Assembly: GCA_947626185.1 (NCBI GenBank)
Contig: CANQRD010000006.1
Location: forward strand, 1-48,760
Direction of reading: 5' to 3'
DNA length: 48,760 nucleotides
Source: an uncultured Flavobacterium sp.
Lineage (GTDB): Bacteria > Bacteroidota > Bacteroidia > Flavobacteriales > Flavobacteriaceae
Shown: positions 27,188 to 36,319 of the stretch, one piece after another
Layout of the letters: every line of letters begins with the position of its first letter
Position numbering within the stretch: position 1 is the first letter of the stretch
The notes under the pieces: model-generated
The model's input: only the letters and a program-made list of their open reading frames with translations
Told to the model about the DNA's origin: nothing
Databases searched by the model: none
Program-made: the position numbers and the translations under genes

Positions 27188-27826
27188 TTATTTTTTCTTT
27201 ATCAATCCTTCACACTCAATAATCTGAAAATCTTGCTCTGTAATAGTTTTATTAGCCTCATCAACACTTAAATCTAAAATATAGAGATGATTCAACTCGT
27301 TTATATTTCTAATCATAAGAAAACGTTTCTTTACCATTCCTCCTATAAAATTTCCCGAAGATAAATAGACATTCCATTTTTTAGGTTGACTTTGATTTTC
27401 TTGATGATACATTCTTTCAGAAGTTTGAGTAATGTAATTTTTTATAGATAAAAATTCCTTTTCTGATACAGTGTCTAAATAAGATATTTTTCCATTATTC
27501 AAATCTTCTATCGTATATTTTAAATCATCTAAACAGTTCGTTTTATAATATTCATTATTTTCAATATCCTCAAGATAAACTATGCTAATTTGACTGGAAA
27601 AAAAATTGATATATTTACAGAACTCGGTAGGATTTTTAAACGTATAAATACTAATATTATCCACATCCATAAAAGGTTTATAGTGCTTTAACCGTTTTTG
27701 ATTTTCTACTGTCAATTCCACTTTACTACGCAGACCAATTACTGACATTAAAACAGTTTGACATCCTGAAAAGAATATAATCAATCCTAAAAAAACAATT
27801 AACCGATAAGTAAGGTTACTGAACAT
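27188..27826 (-). CDS. Lipoprotein of unknown function
   Basis: The 212-residue protein begins with a hydrophobic segment and a lipobox IFFSGC ending at about Cys22, so it is probably lipid-anchored. The mature part is mixed in charge and has several aromatic residues. Cys71 and Cys98 (EFCKY and TNCLDD) lie in the middle, and IIECEGLIKKK is at the C-terminus. I recognise no domain. It is convergent with the carboxylase operon and divergent from the metal-efflux genes, so context gives no functional clue. Confidence 0.7.
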   Translation of the reverse strand: MFSNLTYRLIVFLGLIIFFSGCQTVLMSVIGLRSKVELTVENQKRLKHYKPFMDVDNISIYTFKNPTEFCKYINFFSSQISIVYLEDIENNEYYKTNCLDDLKYTIEDLNNGKISYLDTVSEKEFLSIKNYITQTSERMYHQENQSQPKKWNVYLSSGNFIGGMVKKRFLMIRNINELNHLYILDLSVDEANKTITEQDFQIIECEGLIKKK

Positions 27827-27969
27827 CTCTTTTTATATTATAACAAATTAAATATATAAAAATTTCAGTTGATTTTTTGTTATTGTTATTTCTTCATTAA
27901 ATATTCTTCACAATTATTTTGAGTCTTTACAAATTACTATCTTGCAAGCTGTTAATACAATATATTACT

Positions 27970-27977
27970 TAACTTTG
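27970..27977 (+). promoter_or_regulatory. Likely -7 element of the metal-efflux operon
   Basis: TAACTTTG matches TAnnTTTG, 28 bases before the GTG start of the first gene. The upstream TTG candidate is at an over-long spacing (about 25 bases). Confidence 0.4.
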
Positions 27978-28004
27978 TATAAAAATTACATTTAATAAAG
28001 CACT

Positions 28005-28382
28005 GTGAAAAGAAAAGTAACTATCATTTTAATGGTATTGTTTTTAACAACAACGACAGAATTGGGTCAGTTGTTAAAATTTCCTTTGCTTATTGAACAT
28101 TTTGTAGAACACAAGGATAAAAATCCTGATTTATCATTTTGGGGATTTTTAAAAATTCATTATGACAATAATCATAAGGAAGATGGTGATCCTATTGATG
28201 AAAAACTTCCTTTTGTTTCTCATGCTTCTATTATTAATTTAATTGCTACCACTCCACCTACTATTTTAAAAATAGATAAAATAAAAATACCTACGAATAA
28301 TACTAAAGTTGAAACTTTTCATGATTTATTAGTAGAAAGCAATTATTTATCTTCTATTTGGCAACCACCAAAATCTTGTTAA
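28005..28382 (+). CDS. Small secreted or membrane-anchored protein leading the RND efflux operon
   Basis: A 125-residue protein from a GTG start. The N-terminal hydrophobic stretch (about 5-20) is a signal peptide or anchor, with no lipobox cysteine. The body has a negative, His-containing stretch (HYDNNHKEDGDPIDE, near 52-66) that could interact with metal ions, and a cysteine as the last residue. Small proteins of this kind often precede CusA/CzcA-type pumps in Bacteroidota, but I cannot name a family. It lies 78 bases before the pump gene and has no recognisable domain. Confidence 0.65.
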   Translation: MKRKVTIILMVLFLTTTTELGQLLKFPLLIEHFVEHKDKNPDLSFWGFLKIHYDNNHKEDGDPIDEKLPFVSHASIINLIATTPPTILKIDKIKIPTNNTKVETFHDLLVESNYLSSIWQPPKSC

Positions 28383-28460
28383 TACACTTAGCTTTTAATA
28401 TTTTGGCTTTACTTCTTTAAAAGTAATCCACACATTACTAATGTATTAATATATATTTTC

Positions 28461-31400
28461 ATGTTAAATAAAATTATTGAGTATTCTGTTAAGAATAAAC
28501 TCATTATAGGCCTAATGGTTTTAGGGCTTATCTGTATTGGTGTTTACCAAACAACCAAATTACCTATTGACGCTGTACCAGATATTACCGATAATCAGGT
28601 ACAAATTATCACTGTTGCTCCCAATTATGGTGCAACAGATATTGAACGACTAGTTACCTTCCCTATTGAACAAGCCAACAGTAATATTCCTGGCATGAAA
28701 AGCATTCGTAGTTTTTCGCGTTTTGGATTATCTCTAATTACAATTGTTTTTGAAGAAGATGTAGATATATATTGGGCCCGACAACAAGTTGGAGAGCGCT
28801 TGCAGCAAGTACAACAAGACATTCCGAAAGAAGTAGGACAACCAGAACTTGGTCCAATATCTACCGGATTAGGAGAAATTTATCAATATGTTGTTCGTCC
28901 TGAAAAAGGCTATGAACAAAAATTTGACCTTACAGAACTACGATCAATTCAAGATTGGATTGTTCGCCGTCAGCTTATTACAGTAAAAGGTGTCGCAGAA
29001 GTAAGTAGCTTTGGAGGAAAACTAAAGCAGTATGAAATTGCTGTGAACCCAACTAAACTAGATGCTTTTGGCATTACCATTAACGATGTGTTTAATGCGT
29101 TAAACCTCAACAACGAAAACACCGGTGGTGCTTACATCGAAAAAGGCCCTACTGTTTTATACATCCGTACAGAAGGCTTAATAGGTACAATTGCCGATAT
29201 AGAAAACATAGCTATTCCTGGAAAAAATACTGAAGTTCCGTTATTAATAAAAGATGTTGCTAATGTTAAAATTGGTCATGCTACCCGATTTGGAGCAATG
29301 ACTTATAACGACCAAGGCGAAGTGGCTGGAGGAATTGTTATGATGCTTAAAGGTGAAAATAGCAATAACGTTATAAAAGATGTAAAAGAAAAAGTCGCCG
29401 AGATTCAGAAAACACTTCCAAAAGGTGTAGTAATAGAGCCATTCTTAGACCGCACAAAAATGGTAAACAATGCTATTGGAACGGTTGAAACTAACTTATT
29501 AGAGGGAGCTTTAATTGTGGTGCTAGTATTAGTGCTTTTCTTAGGAAATTTTCGCGCTGGTTTATTAGTTGCTTCAGTAATTCCATTAGCAATGCTATTT
29601 GCTATTACAATGATGAATATATTCGGTGTAAGCGGAAACTTGATGAGCTTAGGTGCGCTAGATTTTGGATTAATTATTGACGGTGCCGTTATTATTGTAG
29701 AAGCCGTTCTCCATCAGTTTAGCCATAATAATAAATTTAGGAAAAATGCGTTATTAAAACAAGAAGAAATGAACCAAACAGTTGTACAATCTGCATCAAA
29801 GATGATGAATAGCGCTGTATTTGGTCAAATTATTATTCTTATTGTTTACATTCCAATTCTTACATTACAAGGTATTGAAGGTAAAATGTTTAAACCAATG
29901 GCACAAACCGTTGCTTTTGCATTGTTGGGAGCATTTTTATTATCGCTTACTTATATTCCGATGATGAGCTCATTAATCTTAAGTAGAAAAATAAGTAGCA
30001 AACCCAATTTTGCCGATCGATTTATGGCTAAACTTGAAAAAGTTTATAGAAACGCCTTGGTAAAAGTTTTAGAAATTCCAAAAACTATTTATACTGTTGT
30101 TATTTTATTATTTGCTAGCGCACTATACATTCTATCTACGCTTGGAGGTGAATTTATTCCTTCGCTAGAAGAAGGTGACTTTGCTATTGACACAAAAGTA
30201 TTAAATGGAAGTAGCCTTAGCACAACGGTAGAAAGTACTCAAAAAGCTGTACATATATTGTTGACAAAATTTCCAGAAGTAGAAAAAGTAGTCACCAAAA
30301 TAGGAAGTAGTGAGGTACCTACCGACCCTATGCCAATGGATGCCAGTGACATGATGGTTATTTTAAAAGACAAAAAACAATGGACATCGGCTAAAACATT
30401 TCCTGAGTTGGCAGATAAAATGACTGAAGCTTTAGAAGAAGTACCCGGAATTACAGTAGGTTTTCAATTTCCTGTACAAATGCGCTTTAACGAACTAATG
30501 ACTGGGGCAAGACAAGATGTTGTAGTAAAAGTTTTTGGAGATAACTTAGATACTTTAGCAACAACGGCAAATGAAATTGGACATATTATTTCTACAATTG
30601 AAGGAGCAACCAATCTATATGTAGAACCAGTAACAGGAATGCCTCAATTAATAATTGATTATAATAGACAAGCAATTGCTCGTAATCGACTGTCAATCAA
30701 AGATATCAATCAAGTAGTCAATGCATCATTAGCAGGGCAAAGTACGGGTATTGTTTACGAAGGTGAACAACGCTACGATATGGTTGTTCGTATGGATGAA
30801 AACAGTAAAAAAGATATTCAAGACATTCAAAATATTTTAATTGCTACACCAAATGGCAATCAAATACCATTAAATCAGTTGGCAACCGTTGAAATTAAAG
30901 AAGGACCTAATCAAATTCAGCGAGAAAATGCACAAAGACGAATTTTTGTAGGTTTTAATATCAAAGACAGAGATGTACAAAGTATTGTGGAAGAGTTACA
31001 ACAAAAAGTAAATGCAAAAGTAAAATTACCTACAGGCTACTCTATTACTTATGGTGGACAATTCGAAAACTTAAATGAAGCTAAAGAGCGTTTATCTATT
31101 GCAGTACCTCTTGCTTTAGTTTTAATTTTTGTTCTTTTATTCTTTGCATTCAGAAATATAAAAGAATGTTTAATGATCTTTACCGCTATTCCACTTTCTA
31201 TTATTGGTGGTGTTTTCTTCTTAGCCTTAAGAGGAATGCCTTTTAGTATTAGTGCAGGTGTTGGATTCATTGCACTATTTGGTGTAGCTGTATTAAACGG
31301 TATTGTATTAATTGCCGAATTTAATCGCTTACAAAAATCTGGAATAACAAACATTGTATATATTGTAGTAAAAGGAGCTAGTAGTAGATTACGCCCAGTG

Positions 31401-32813
31401 TTAATGACAGCATCTGTAGCCTCTTTCGGATTTTTACCAATGGCCTTGAGTAATGGTGCTGGAGCAGAAGTGCAACGCCCGTTAGCGACGGTTGTAATTG
31501 GAGGATTAATCCTAGCTACTTTCCTAACATTATTTATTTTGCCTTTATTATATATTACATTCGAACAAAAGCTAAACTTTTCATTCTTTAAAAAGAAAAA
31601 AGCAACGGCTATTATTGCTAGTTTATTGCTATTGAGTAGCGGGGCAATTTTTGCTCAAAAACCAATACAGTTAAACGAAGCTTTGCAAATTGCAACAACA
31701 AACAATCAGACATTGCGTTCTGAACAATTGCGTACCGAATATGCAAAAGCATTTATTAAAACTGCTACAGATATTCCGCAAACAACATTTGCTGCAGGAT
31801 TTGGACAAATAAATGGTCCTTATACAGACAATCATTTTAGTATTAGTCAAGAGTTTGCTTTTCCTACTGTGTATACTAAGCAGAAGAAAGTAAACACCAT
31901 TGAGTATCAAAAAAGTATTTTTAATCTAGAATTAAGAAAACACCAAATTACAAATGAAGTAATTCAGAATTTTTACGATTATACTTATTGGCAACAAAAA
32001 GAAGATTTGTTGCTTAAGGCAAAAGAAATGTACACTAATTTTCACAATAAAGCTTCGTTGCGATTACAACAAGGAGAAAGTACTATTATTGAACAAACAA
32101 CAGCCAAAAATCAATTAATCAAAATTCAATCACAGCTTGGCGATGTTCAAACAGCCAAACAATATGTTGTGCTTCAATTAAAATATTTGCTCAATACCGA
32201 AGAAGATATTGTGCCTGTTTTAGAACAAAAAAAGGCAGTGTTAACTGATTTAGAACAAAACGCTGAAAATAATGTAATGATAAAAATTGCAGAGCAAAAT
32301 CAGTTACTTTCAGAAGCAAACACAAAACTAGAACGCAATAAATTATTACCAAATATACAACTAACCTACAACAACAATAGTTTTATAGGTTTGGCTGCAA
32401 ACGATGTTAATTACAACAGAGATCATCGATTTAGCTCATTTCAAGTTGGGATTTCATTGCCTTTATTTAATTTTGGACAACGTGGTAGAATAAATGCTGC
32501 TAAACAAGCTGAAGATTTAGCTATTTCTGAGTTAGTAAATACCAAGCAAAAACTCAATACTCATTATCAACAATTATTAATAAGCCTTGCTAATAGCCAA
32601 CAAACACTAGAAAGTTATCAACAAGGAAATACATTAGAATCAAACGTAATTCTAAAAACAGCTGATTTACAATTTGTAAATGGAGAGATAAATTATTTAG
32701 AATTTGTAATTCTTACCAATCAAGCATTAGATTATATTAATAGCTACATCGATGCTGCTAAACAATATAATGACATTGTTATTCAAATCAATTTCCTAAC
32801 ATCTAATAACTAG
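28461..32813 (+). CDS. CusA/CzcA-type heavy-metal RND pump fused to a TolC-like outer-membrane protein
   Basis: The 1450-residue fusion joins an inner-membrane RND proton/metal antiporter (about 1-1035) to an outer-membrane efflux domain (about 1065-1450). The RND part starts MLNKIIEYSVKNKL and holds two large periplasmic loops and the proton-relay segment DFGLIIDGAVIIVE (about 400-413), typical of the heavy-metal family. The junction has KKKK, then a hydrophobic segment and AIFAQ at residues 1044-1064, which looks like a signal peptide. The TolC part has long helical stretches. Fusions of this kind are known in Bacteroidota. The adaptor gene follows five bases later. The metal is not determinable. 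Confidence 0.95.
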   Translation: MLNKIIEYSVKNKLIIGLMVLGLICIGVYQTTKLPIDAVPDITDNQVQIITVAPNYGATDIERLVTFPIEQANSNIPGMKSIRSFSRFGLSLITIVFEEDVDIYWARQQVGERLQQVQQDIPKEVGQPELGPISTGLGEIYQYVVRPEKGYEQKFDLTELRSIQDWIVRRQLITVKGVAEVSSFGGKLKQYEIAVNPTKLDAFGITINDVFNALNLNNENTGGAYIEKGPTVLYIRTEGLIGTIADIENIAIPGKNTEVPLLIKDVANVKIGHATRFGAMTYNDQGEVAGGIVMMLKGENSNNVIKDVKEKVAEIQKTLPKGVVIEPFLDRTKMVNNAIGTVETNLLEGALIVVLVLVLFLGNFRAGLLVASVIPLAMLFAITMMNIFGVSGNLMSLGALDFGLIIDGAVIIVEAVLHQFSHNNKFRKNALLKQEEMNQTVVQSASKMMNSAVFGQIIILIVYIPILTLQGIEGKMFKPMAQTVAFALLGAFLLSLTYIPMMSSLILSRKISSKPNFADRFMAKLEKVYRNALVKVLEIPKTIYTVVILLFASALYILSTLGGEFIPSLEEGDFAIDTKVLNGSSLSTTVESTQKAVHILLTKFPEVEKVVTKIGSSEVPTDPMPMDASDMMVILKDKKQWTSAKTFPELADKMTEALEEVPGITVGFQFPVQMRFNELMTGARQDVVVKVFGDNLDTLATTANEIGHIISTIEGATNLYVEPVTGMPQLIIDYNRQAIARNRLSIKDINQVVNASLAGQSTGIVYEGEQRYDMVVRMDENSKKDIQDIQNILIATPNGNQIPLNQLATVEIKEGPNQIQRENAQRRIFVGFNIKDRDVQSIVEELQQKVNAKVKLPTGYSITYGGQFENLNEAKERLSIAVPLALVLIFVLLFFAFRNIKECLMIFTAIPLSIIGGVFFLALRGMPFSISAGVGFIALFGVAVLNGIVLIAEFNRLQKSGITNIVYIVVKGASSRLRPVLMTASVASFGFLPMALSNGAGAEVQRPLATVVIGGLILATFLTLFILPLLYITFEQKLNFSFFKKKKATAIIASLLLLSSGAIFAQKPIQLNEALQIATTNNQTLRSEQLRTEYAKAFIKTATDIPQTTFAAGFGQINGPYTDNHFSISQEFAFPTVYTKQKKVNTIEYQKSIFNLELRKHQITNEVIQNFYDYTYWQQKEDLLLKAKEMYTNFHNKASLRLQQGESTIIEQTTAKNQLIKIQSQLGDVQTAKQYVVLQLKYLLNTEEDIVPVLEQKKAVLTDLEQNAENNVMIKIAEQNQLLSEANTKLERNKLLPNIQLTYNNNSFIGLAANDVNYNRDHRFSSFQVGISLPLFNFGQRGRINAAKQAEDLAISELVNTKQKLNTHYQQLLISLANSQQTLESYQQGNTLESNVILKTADLQFVNGEINYLEFVILTNQALDYINSYIDAAKQYNDIVIQINFLTSNN

Positions 32814-32817
32814 TACC

Positions 32818-33984
32818 ATGATATTATTTCCTATATATAAAAAACAAATTATTACTGTTTTTGCATCTTTAACTTTGGCTCTACTCTTTACCCAATGTAA
32901 AAACAACGAAACAACCGCTGTTGAAGAAATAGTACAAGAAGAAGAAACGAATATTGTTATTCTTTCTGACGCTCAAATGAAACACGCAGCAATAGAAACA
33001 ACCGAGTTGCAAAAGCAAAATATTGCCACTGTACTTAAGATGAATGGTAAAATTGATGTTCCACCTCAAAACTTAATTTCGATAACTAATCCATTGGGTG
33101 GTTATATTAAACAAACGAAATTAATGCCAGGTATGCAAATCAAAAAAGGAGAAATGATTGCTACTATGGAAGATCCCCAATACATAGAATTACAACAAAA
33201 CTATCTTATTGCTAAAGACAAATATGAATTAGCTAAACTAGACTTTCAGCGTCAAAAAGAATTAAATGCCAACCAAGCAAGTAGCGATAAAGTAATGCAA
33301 CAAGCCCAAGCAGAAATGAATACGCAACGCATTACAATGAAAGCACTAGCACAACAATTGAGCTTAATTAATATTAATGCAGAAAAGCTAACACCAAATA
33401 CAATTTCTAGAACAATTTCTATCTATAGTCCTATTCATGGATTTGTTAGTAATACTTATGTCAATGTTGGTAAATACGTAACTCCTTCTGATGTAATATT
33501 CGAGTTGATTGATCCAACTGATATTCATTTAAATTTAAAAGTTTACGAGAAAGATTTAGACAAATTAGAAATTGGACAACGTGTTGTTAGTTATACAAAC
33601 GGTAATCCTTCAAAAAAATATGAAGGAGAAATTGTCCTGATTAGCATGGATGTGAACAATGAAGGAACATCTGAAGTACATTGTCATTTCAAAAATTTCG
33701 AAAAAAATTTAGTTCCTGGTATGTATATGAATGCTGAAATTGATACACATTCTGCATTAATGCAAGCTTTACCCGAAGATAGTATTGTTTACTTTGAAGG
33801 CAAAAATTTTGTATTTATCGAAACAGGCAAACAAACTTATCAGATTCTGCCAGTAGAAATTGGAGCAACAGAAGCAGGGTTTACATCAATAATAAATTAT
33901 GAAGAATTAAAAGGTAAAAAAATTGTTGATAAAGGTGCTTATACACTACTTATGAAATTAAAGAATACCGAAGAGGAAGAATAA
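32818..33984 (+). CDS. RND efflux periplasmic adaptor (CusB/CzcB family)
   Basis: The 388-residue membrane-fusion protein links the RND pump to the outer-membrane channel. The N-terminus has a hydrophobic segment ending LLFTQC (Cys27), giving a lipoprotein anchored to the inner membrane or envelope. The lipoyl/barrel-sandwich halves are near 70-110 (NPLGGYIKQTKLMPGMQIKKGE) and near 200 (IYSPIHGFVSNTYVNVGKYV), and the alpha-helical hairpin lies between them. The beta-barrel and C-terminal domains follow. It starts five bases after the pump gene. A His-rich metal-chelating tail, seen in some CzcB relatives, is absent. Confidence 0.92.
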   Translation: MILFPIYKKQIITVFASLTLALLFTQCKNNETTAVEEIVQEEETNIVILSDAQMKHAAIETTELQKQNIATVLKMNGKIDVPPQNLISITNPLGGYIKQTKLMPGMQIKKGEMIATMEDPQYIELQQNYLIAKDKYELAKLDFQRQKELNANQASSDKVMQQAQAEMNTQRITMKALAQQLSLININAEKLTPNTISRTISIYSPIHGFVSNTYVNVGKYVTPSDVIFELIDPTDIHLNLKVYEKDLDKLEIGQRVVSYTNGNPSKKYEGEIVLISMDVNNEGTSEVHCHFKNFEKNLVPGMYMNAEIDTHSALMQALPEDSIVYFEGKNFVFIETGKQTYQILPVEIGATEAGFTSIINYEELKGKKIVDKGAYTLLMKLKNTEEEE

Positions 33985-33985
33985 C

Positions 33986-34014
33986 AAAAAAGTCCAGCAG
34001 AGCTGGACTTTTTT
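33986..34014. terminator. Shared terminator of the efflux operon and a convergent lipoprotein gene
   Basis: AAAAAAGTCCAGC pairs with GCTGGACTTTTTT. Its T-tract edge supplies the TAA stop of the minus-strand gene (33986-34014 overlaps 34013-34015), so it acts for both genes. Confidence 0.85.
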
Positions 34015-34426
34015 ATGGAATAATTTTACAAGAAAATTGCTTTGCACAATCTCCTGCTTTTAAATCAAAATCAAATTTCAAAGGGTTGTTACCATAGTAA
34101 GGGAATGCTTCTATTAAAAGCTTTCCATCTTCTAAGATTTGTACAGAATAATTTTCTGTAGTTAAACTATTGACCAATTCTTCCACATAGGTAAAACTAA
34201 TATCTCCAGCTTCTCCATTTTTTGAAATCCTCACCTTTTTCACGATATAATAAGGTTTTGGATTTACTTCTATAATTTTTCTACCTCCTCCACTAGAAAA
34301 GGTAAATTGTGTATTAGTTACTTGTATCGGTACCTTACAATTTTTGGTTTTAAACTCACCATTTTCGCAAGCAATTAGCGCAACTAATGATATAAATAAA
34401 GCTCCTAAATACAGTTTCTTTTTCAT
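34013..34426 (-). CDS. Small lipoprotein of unknown function
   Basis: The 137-residue protein has a lipobox VALIAC (Cys20). The mature part is beta-rich, with Gly-Gly-Gly near residue 48 (TFSSGGGRKII) and four further cysteines: Cys30, the C-terminal pair in GDCAKQFSC, and none in between. I recognise no family. It diverges from glyS across about 100 bases, with its own TACTTTTG element, and its stop codon lies in the terminator of the opposing efflux operon. It is probably surface- or periplasm-facing. Confidence 0.7.
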   Translation of the reverse strand: MKKKLYLGALFISLVALIACENGEFKTKNCKVPIQVTNTQFTFSSGGGRKIIEVNPKPYYIVKKVRISKNGEAGDISFTYVEELVNSLTTENYSVQILEDGKLLIEAFPYYGNNPLKFDFDLKAGDCAKQFSCKIIP

Positions 34427-34445
34427 TTTTTATTACAAGATACTG

Positions 34446-34453
34446 CAAAAGTA
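34446..34453 (-). promoter_or_regulatory. -7 element of the small lipoprotein gene
   Basis: Minus-strand TACTTTTG matches TAnnTTTG, 20 bases before the ATG at 34426. The upstream element is within a T-rich stretch and cannot be fixed. Confidence 0.45.
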
Positions 34454-34518
34454 AAAAAAGAACACCCTTTTAAATAAAAAATGCTCAAATAGAGGTTTTT
34501 AATGTTGATTGACTTTTG

Positions 34519-34526
34519 TATTTTTG
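34519..34526 (+). promoter_or_regulatory. -7 promoter element of glyS
   Basis: TATTTTTG matches TAnnTTTG and ends four bases before the preferred ATG at 34531, so the transcript would have essentially no leader. TTTT at 34496-34499, 19 bases upstream, is a weak -33 candidate. Confidence 0.5.
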
Positions 34527-34530
34527 CAGT

Positions 34531-36075
34531 ATGGCAAAACAAGATGATATTTTTAAGAATGTTATTTCGCATGCAAAAGAGTATGGATATATCTTTCCAT
34601 CAAGCGAAATATACGATGGTTTGAGTGCAGTCTATGACTATGCCCAAAACGGTGTTGAGTTAAAGAGAAATATTAGAGAGTACTGGTGGAAATCCATGGT
34701 ACAAATGCACGAAAATATTGTAGGAATTGATGCCTCAATTTTTATGCATCCAACCACTTGGAAAGCCTCAGGACACGTTGATGCATTCAACGATCCTTTA
34801 ATTGACAATAAAGACAGTAAAAAAAGATATAGAGCAGACGTTTTAATTGAAGACTACTGCGAAAAAATTTATCAAAAAGCACAAAAAGAAATCGAAAAAG
34901 CTAAAAAACGTTTTGGAGAATCTTTTGACGAGGCGCAATTTGTGGCAACAAACCCTAGAGTTGTTGAATACTTAGCTAAGAAAAAAGAAATCTTAGAGCG
35001 CATGGCGCGTGGTTTAGATTCTGGCGATTTGGCTGATGTAAAACTTTTAATTGAAGAATTAGAAATTGCTGACCCAGAAACTGGTTCTAAAAACTGGACA
35101 GAAGTACGTCAATTTAATTTAATGTTTGGTACAAAGTTAGGTGCTTCTGCAGATACTGCAATGGATTTATACTTGCGTCCAGAAACAGCTCAAGGTATTT
35201 TTGTAAACTTCTTAAACGTACAGAAAACTGGACGTATGAAGATTCCTTTCGGAATTGCACAAACAGGAAAAGCTTTCCGTAACGAAATTGTTGCGCGTCA
35301 GTTTATTTTCCGTATGCGCGAATTCGAGCAAATGGAAATGCAATTTTTTGTAAAACCAGGAGAAGAAATGAAATATTACGAGTATTGGAAAGATACGCGT
35401 TTAAAATGGCATTTATCTTTAGGAATGGGAGCAGAAAATTACCGTTACCACGACCACGAAAAATTAGCACATTATGCCAATGCTGCTACGGATATTGAAT
35501 TTAACTTCCCATTCGGTTTTAAAGAATTAGAAGGAATTCACTCTCGTACAGATTTCGATTTAAAAGCACACGAACAACATTCTGGAAAAAAACTTCAGTT
35601 CTTTGATCCAGAAACAAATTCATCATATGTACCATACGTAGTAGAAACATCGGTTGGTTTAGATCGTTTATTCCTTTCTATTTTCTCAAAATCATTAGTT
35701 GAAGAAACCTTAGAAGACGGATCTACTCGTACTGTTTTAAGATTACCTTCAGTACTAGCACCAACAAAAGCAGCTATTTTACCATTAGTTAAAAAAGATG
35801 GTTTACCAGAATTGGCTCAAGAAATTATTGATGAATTAAAATGGGATTTTAATGTTGCTTATGACGAAAAAGATGCTGTTGGGCGTCGTTACCGCAGAGC
35901 AGATGCATTAGGAACACCATTTTGTATTACAGTAGATCACCAATCATTGGAAGACAAAACAGTTACAATTCGTCACCGCGATACAATGAAACAAGATCGT
36001 GTTGCAATTGCTGACCTAAGAAATATTATTGACAGCGAAGTTTCTATGAAAACTTGGTTGAAAAAAATGAAATAA
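34531..36075 (+). CDS. glyS: Glycyl-tRNA synthetase (single-chain, class II)
   Basis: Charges tRNA-Gly with glycine. I start at the ATG at 34531 (MAKQDDIFKNV), giving 514 residues. A TTG five codons upstream is in frame but sits in the promoter. Class II motifs are visible: RPETAQGIFVNF, then FGIAQTGKAFRNEI with the motif 2 arginine, and ETSVGLDRLFL (motif 3 type). The C-terminal anticodon-binding domain begins near VLRLPSVLAPTKAAILPL. This is the homodimeric archaeal/eukaryote-like type, not the alpha2beta2 GlyQ/GlyS type. Confidence 0.96.
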   Translation: MAKQDDIFKNVISHAKEYGYIFPSSEIYDGLSAVYDYAQNGVELKRNIREYWWKSMVQMHENIVGIDASIFMHPTTWKASGHVDAFNDPLIDNKDSKKRYRADVLIEDYCEKIYQKAQKEIEKAKKRFGESFDEAQFVATNPRVVEYLAKKKEILERMARGLDSGDLADVKLLIEELEIADPETGSKNWTEVRQFNLMFGTKLGASADTAMDLYLRPETAQGIFVNFLNVQKTGRMKIPFGIAQTGKAFRNEIVARQFIFRMREFEQMEMQFFVKPGEEMKYYEYWKDTRLKWHLSLGMGAENYRYHDHEKLAHYANAATDIEFNFPFGFKELEGIHSRTDFDLKAHEQHSGKKLQFFDPETNSSYVPYVVETSVGLDRLFLSIFSKSLVEETLEDGSTRTVLRLPSVLAPTKAAILPLVKKDGLPELAQEIIDELKWDFNVAYDEKDAVGRRYRRADALGTPFCITVDHQSLEDKTVTIRHRDTMKQDRVAIADLRNIIDSEVSMKTWLKKMK

Positions 36076-36094
36076 TCACACTGTGATTTCAAAT

Positions 36095-36126
36095 AAAAAA
36101 GCTACTCATGTTGAGTAGCTTTTTTT
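36095..36126. terminator. Shared terminator of glyS and the convergent small membrane gene
   Basis: AAAAAAGCTACTCA pairs with TGAGTAGCTTTTTT around loop TGT. Its T-tract supplies the TAA stop of the minus-strand gene (36125-36127). Confidence 0.85.
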
Positions 36127-36319
36127 ATTTTTTCTGCTTACGATTAGGATAATACAAGAGTAACGTTGTAGTTATAGCAATGGATAACGACATATAAACT
36201 GACTTTATTAGTGTTTCTGAAAACAAAAAGTAATCAACAATAAAAATACTTACTGTACATAGTAAAAACATTTTTAAGAAAAATGTTTTTGGATTTTTTA
36301 TTCCCTTTACTTCCTCCAT
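36125..36319 (-). CDS. Small two-helix membrane protein
   Basis: The 64-residue protein has two hydrophobic segments (about 16-32 and 38-56) and a basic C-terminus (PNRKQKK). No family recognised. It starts with ATG right after a TAA in the same frame. It overlaps the adjacent upstream small membrane ORF by 86 bases in a different frame. That overlap disappears if a run of seven A in the upstream ORF had six. A two-TM, toxin- or regulator-like role is possible but has no direct support. Confidence 0.55.
   Translation of the reverse strand: MEEVKGIKNPKTFFLKMFLLCTVSIFIVDYFLFSETLIKSVYMSLSIAITTTLLLYYPNRKQKK

Noticed and set aside
31049..31354. 101-codon open frame opposite the RND pump
   Set aside because: Antisense to conserved RND membrane segments; no promoter or ribosome-binding context.
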